From assembly GCA_025869365.1 (NCBI GenBank), contig JAOZVV010000087.1, positions 1-52,696 on the forward strand: DNA of 52,696 nucleotides. The letters are read 5' to 3'. Position 1 is the first letter of the stretch. The number at the start of each line of letters is the position of its first letter. The position numbers and the translations under genes were made by a program. Source of the stretch: Pseudonocardia sp. Lineage in GTDB: Bacteria; Actinomycetota; Actinomycetes; Mycobacteriales; Pseudonocardiaceae. Under the pieces are notes generated by a model. The model was given only the letters and a program-made list of their open reading frames with translations, was not told where the DNA came from and searched no databases. Positions 50,783 through 52,696 of the stretch are shown one piece after another.

Positions 50783-51973
50783 ATGAGTTCCAGACCGTCC
50801 TTCCAGGCTCCGTACTCGACCACCACGGACCCCACCCGGCTCAGCCGCCGCAAGTGGACCCAGATGGCGGGCGGCTGGTCGCTGATCCTCATCCCGTGGT
50901 TCGTCGCGGGCGTGGTCTCCGAGCACTCCTGGCCCGTCCGGGCGCTGCTCGCGCTGTCCGTGCTCGGGTACGCCGCGGTCTACATCTTCGGGCTGTTCGA
51001 GGCGAAGACCAGGGACAGCCCGGCGCTGTCCTTCGCGGTGCTCGGGCTGATGGCCGGGTTCTGGCTGGCGATGGCGTTCGGGCTCGGCGCCGGCAGCGGG
51101 GTCCTCTACACGATCAGTTTCCTGGTGGCCGCCACGATCGCGCTGCTGCCGCGGGTGGCCGGGCTCGTCGGGGCGGTCGTCGTGCTGGGTCTCGCGCTGG
51201 CCGTCGGGGTCGTCGTCGAGGGCGGGATCCAGGCCGTGGACGTGATCGGGCTGGTCGCGATCACGGTCGCCATGATCGGCATGTTCGGGATGATCCGGGT
51301 CAACAGCGAGCTCCGCGACGCCCGGGAGGAGCTCGCCCGGATGGCCGTCATCGAGGAACGCGAGCGCATCGCCCGGGACCTGCACGACGTGCTCGGGCAC
51401 AGCCTCACCACGATCACCGTCAAGGCCGCGCTGGCCCGGCGGCTGCTGGAGAGCGGCGACACCGGACGGGCCACCGAGGAGGTCACCGACGTCGAGCGCC
51501 TCGGGCGTCAGGCGCTCGCGGACGTGCGCTCCACCGTCGCGGCGAACCGGGTCGCCTCGCTCGCGGCCGAGGTCGCCGGGGCGCGGGAGGCGCTGCGGGC
51601 CGCCGGGATCGCGGCGGAGCTCCCGATCGCGATCGACGACGTGCCCGCGGAGCGCCAGGGCGTGTTCGCCTACGTGCTGCGCGAGGGCGTCACCAACGTC
51701 ATCCGGCACAGCGGCGCCGGCTCCTGCGCCGTCCGCCTGACCCCGGACTCCCTCGAGATCCTCGACGACGGCGTGGGCGCGCCCGCCAGCACCCCCGCCG
51801 GCAACGGGCAGTCCGGCCTGGCCGAACGGGTCGCGGCGGTCGGGGGCTGGCTGGAGACGGGTCCGCGGGGCGACGGCGGCTACCGGCTGGCCGCCGTGTT
51901 CGCCCCGGCGAGACCGGCCCGGACCGCCCCGGCCCCGCACACCGCGCCCGCACTCGGGGAGGACGCCCGGTGA
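50783..51973 (+). CDS. DesK-like sensor histidine kinase
   Basis: 396-aa kinase. About six membrane helices in residues 30-170 form the sensor, followed by a short coiled segment and the HisKA_3 box EERERIARDLHDVLGHSLTTITVKAALARRLL with phospho-acceptor H201. The ATPase domain has REGVTNVIRHSGAG (N box) and ILDDGVGAPA...GQSGLAERVAAVGG (G boxes). ATG at 50783 is preferred because GGGAG lies six bases upstream; ATG at 50771 is possible. The stop overlaps the regulator gene. Probably senses membrane or drug stress and controls the upstream exporter. Confidence 0.9.
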   Translation: MSSRPSFQAPYSTTTDPTRLSRRKWTQMAGGWSLILIPWFVAGVVSEHSWPVRALLALSVLGYAAVYIFGLFEAKTRDSPALSFAVLGLMAGFWLAMAFGLGAGSGVLYTISFLVAATIALLPRVAGLVGAVVVLGLALAVGVVVEGGIQAVDVIGLVAITVAMIGMFGMIRVNSELRDAREELARMAVIEERERIARDLHDVLGHSLTTITVKAALARRLLESGDTGRATEEVTDVERLGRQALADVRSTVAANRVASLAAEVAGAREALRAAGIAAELPIAIDDVPAERQGVFAYVLREGVTNVIRHSGAGSCAVRLTPDSLEILDDGVGAPASTPAGNGQSGLAERVAAVGGWLETGPRGDGGYRLAAVFAPARPARTAPAPHTAPALGEDAR

Positions 51974-52575
51974 TCCGCGTCCTCCTCGCCGACGACCAGG
52001 CGATGGTCCGCGGCGCCCTCGCCGCGATGCTCGGGCTGGAGCGCGACATCGAGGTCGTGGCCCAGGTCGGGTCCGGGGACCAGGTCGTCCCCGCGGCCCG
52101 GGAGGCGAAGCCGGACGTCGCGCTGCTGGACGTCCAGATGCCGGGCCGCGACGGGATCGAGGCGGCGCGGGAGCTGCACGCGGCGCAGCCGAGCTGCCGG
52201 ATCGTCATCCTTACGACCTTCGGCCGGCCCGGGTACCTCTCCCGCGCGATGCGGGCGGGGGCCTCCGGCTTCGTGGTGAAGGACTCCCCGCCCGAGCAGC
52301 TCGCGGACGCGGTGCGCCGGGTGCACTCCGGGCTGCGGGTGGTCGATCCCGTGCTCGCGGCGGAGTCCCTGTCCAGCGGCGCGAGCCCGCTGACGGGCCG
52401 GGAGCACGACGTCCTGCGCTCGGCCGCGGACGGCGCGACCGTCGCGGACCTCGCGGCGCGCCTGCACCTGTCCGAGGGCACGGTCCGCAACCACCTGTCG
52501 TCGGCGATCGGGAAGACGGGCGCCCGGACCCGGGCGGAGGCGGTCAAGATCGCGGACGAGCGGGGCTGGCTGTAG
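51970..52575 (+). CDS. NarL/DesR-like response regulator
   Basis: 201-aa two-domain regulator. The receiver domain has acidic pocket ADDQ and phosphorylation site D54 (LLDVQMPGRDG), with T near ILTTFGRPGYL and K in VVKDSPP. The C-terminal LuxR-type helix-turn-helix is LTGREHDVLRSAADGATVADLAARLHLSEGTVRNHLSSAIGKTGA. GTG start overlaps the kinase stop (GTGA). Likely target is the exporter operon beginning near 49129. Confidence 0.92.
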   Translation: MIRVLLADDQAMVRGALAAMLGLERDIEVVAQVGSGDQVVPAAREAKPDVALLDVQMPGRDGIEAARELHAAQPSCRIVILTTFGRPGYLSRAMRAGASGFVVKDSPPEQLADAVRRVHSGLRVVDPVLAAESLSSGASPLTGREHDVLRSAADGATVADLAARLHLSEGTVRNHLSSAIGKTGARTRAEAVKIADERGWL

Positions 52576-52696
52576 GGGTGGCTCCCGGGGGGGTTCAGGA
52601 AAGCCCCAGAACAAAAAAAACCAAGACGACAAATGTGTTTGAAGGAGAAACGGACCGAAACCACGGGGCCCCCCCCCCGCCGGGCCGGGGGGGGGG
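52576..52696. other. Low-complexity contig end
   Basis: After the last stop codon the sequence turns A-rich (AACAAAAAAAACC..., 52609-52655), then ends in runs of C and G. Composition is unlike the rest of the window and no gene is present. It looks like low-quality read ends rather than biology. Confidence 0.8.

Overview
The window is GC-rich, densely coded actinobacterial DNA, most likely from a Pseudonocardiaceae-type organism such as Pseudonocardia. The evidence is very high third-position GC, many GTG and some TTG starts, frequent ATGA/GTGA overlaps, and a conserved block matching the order seen in Mycobacterium tuberculosis: hrcA-dnaJ2-rsmE-phoH-ybeY-corC-(deaminase-like)-era-recO-uppS, then zur, smtB and glyS. 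The species is inferred, not proven. No rRNA, tRNA, IS element, phage gene or CRISPR array was recognised.

Region 1 (79-6389) is an amidase locus. Three different amidase-signature enzymes are each paired with a small AtzG/GatC-like helper: the first carries a helper-like N-terminal extension, the other two have separate helper genes. An MFS transporter gene lies among them. This looks like uptake and hydrolysis of amide compounds by heteromeric amidases. Region 2 (6386-11961) has an MmyB-type regulator, a thioesterase, two luciferase-like monooxygenases (one SsuD-like) and a large FAD/NAD(P)-binding protein preceded by a Cys-containing leader peptide.

Region 3 (12041-21477, minus strand) is a sulfur-assimilation block: sulfite reductase, a small CxxC protein, cysH, cysD, cysN, a sirohydrochlorin chelatase and an SsuABC-type transporter. 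A classic RRHVDL leader peptide stands ahead of it. Sulfate is activated to APS, reduced to sulfite and then to sulfide. The chelatase would supply siroheme and the transporter organosulfur or sulfate. Region 4 (21621-28114) holds hemW, a lipase-like protein, a LolA/RseB-like protein with an ABC exporter, an ArsR-type regulator beneath a clear operator, and a broken SRPBCC gene.

Region 5 (28240-41263) is the conserved housekeeping block, interrupted by an L-2-hydroxyglutarate oxidase-type gene, an alpha/beta hydrolase lipoprotein and a HugZ-like gene. Region 6 (41260-46105) has a broken Bcr-type transporter, a hypothetical gene, the Zur/SmtB zinc-regulator pair, an ABM-domain gene and glyS. 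Region 7 (46182-52575) has two CNNM/CBS membrane proteins and an ABC exporter with a DesK/DesR-like two-component system.

Two sequence-level themes stand out. First, palindromic intergenic repeats of two families (GGAAAGCCACC... and GACTCGCG...) recur, and short in-frame minisatellites sit at protein ends and linkers. Second, four genes are broken by small frameshifts, mostly in G/C runs, and the last ~120 bases are low-complexity junk, so assembly error is a live explanation for the broken genes.
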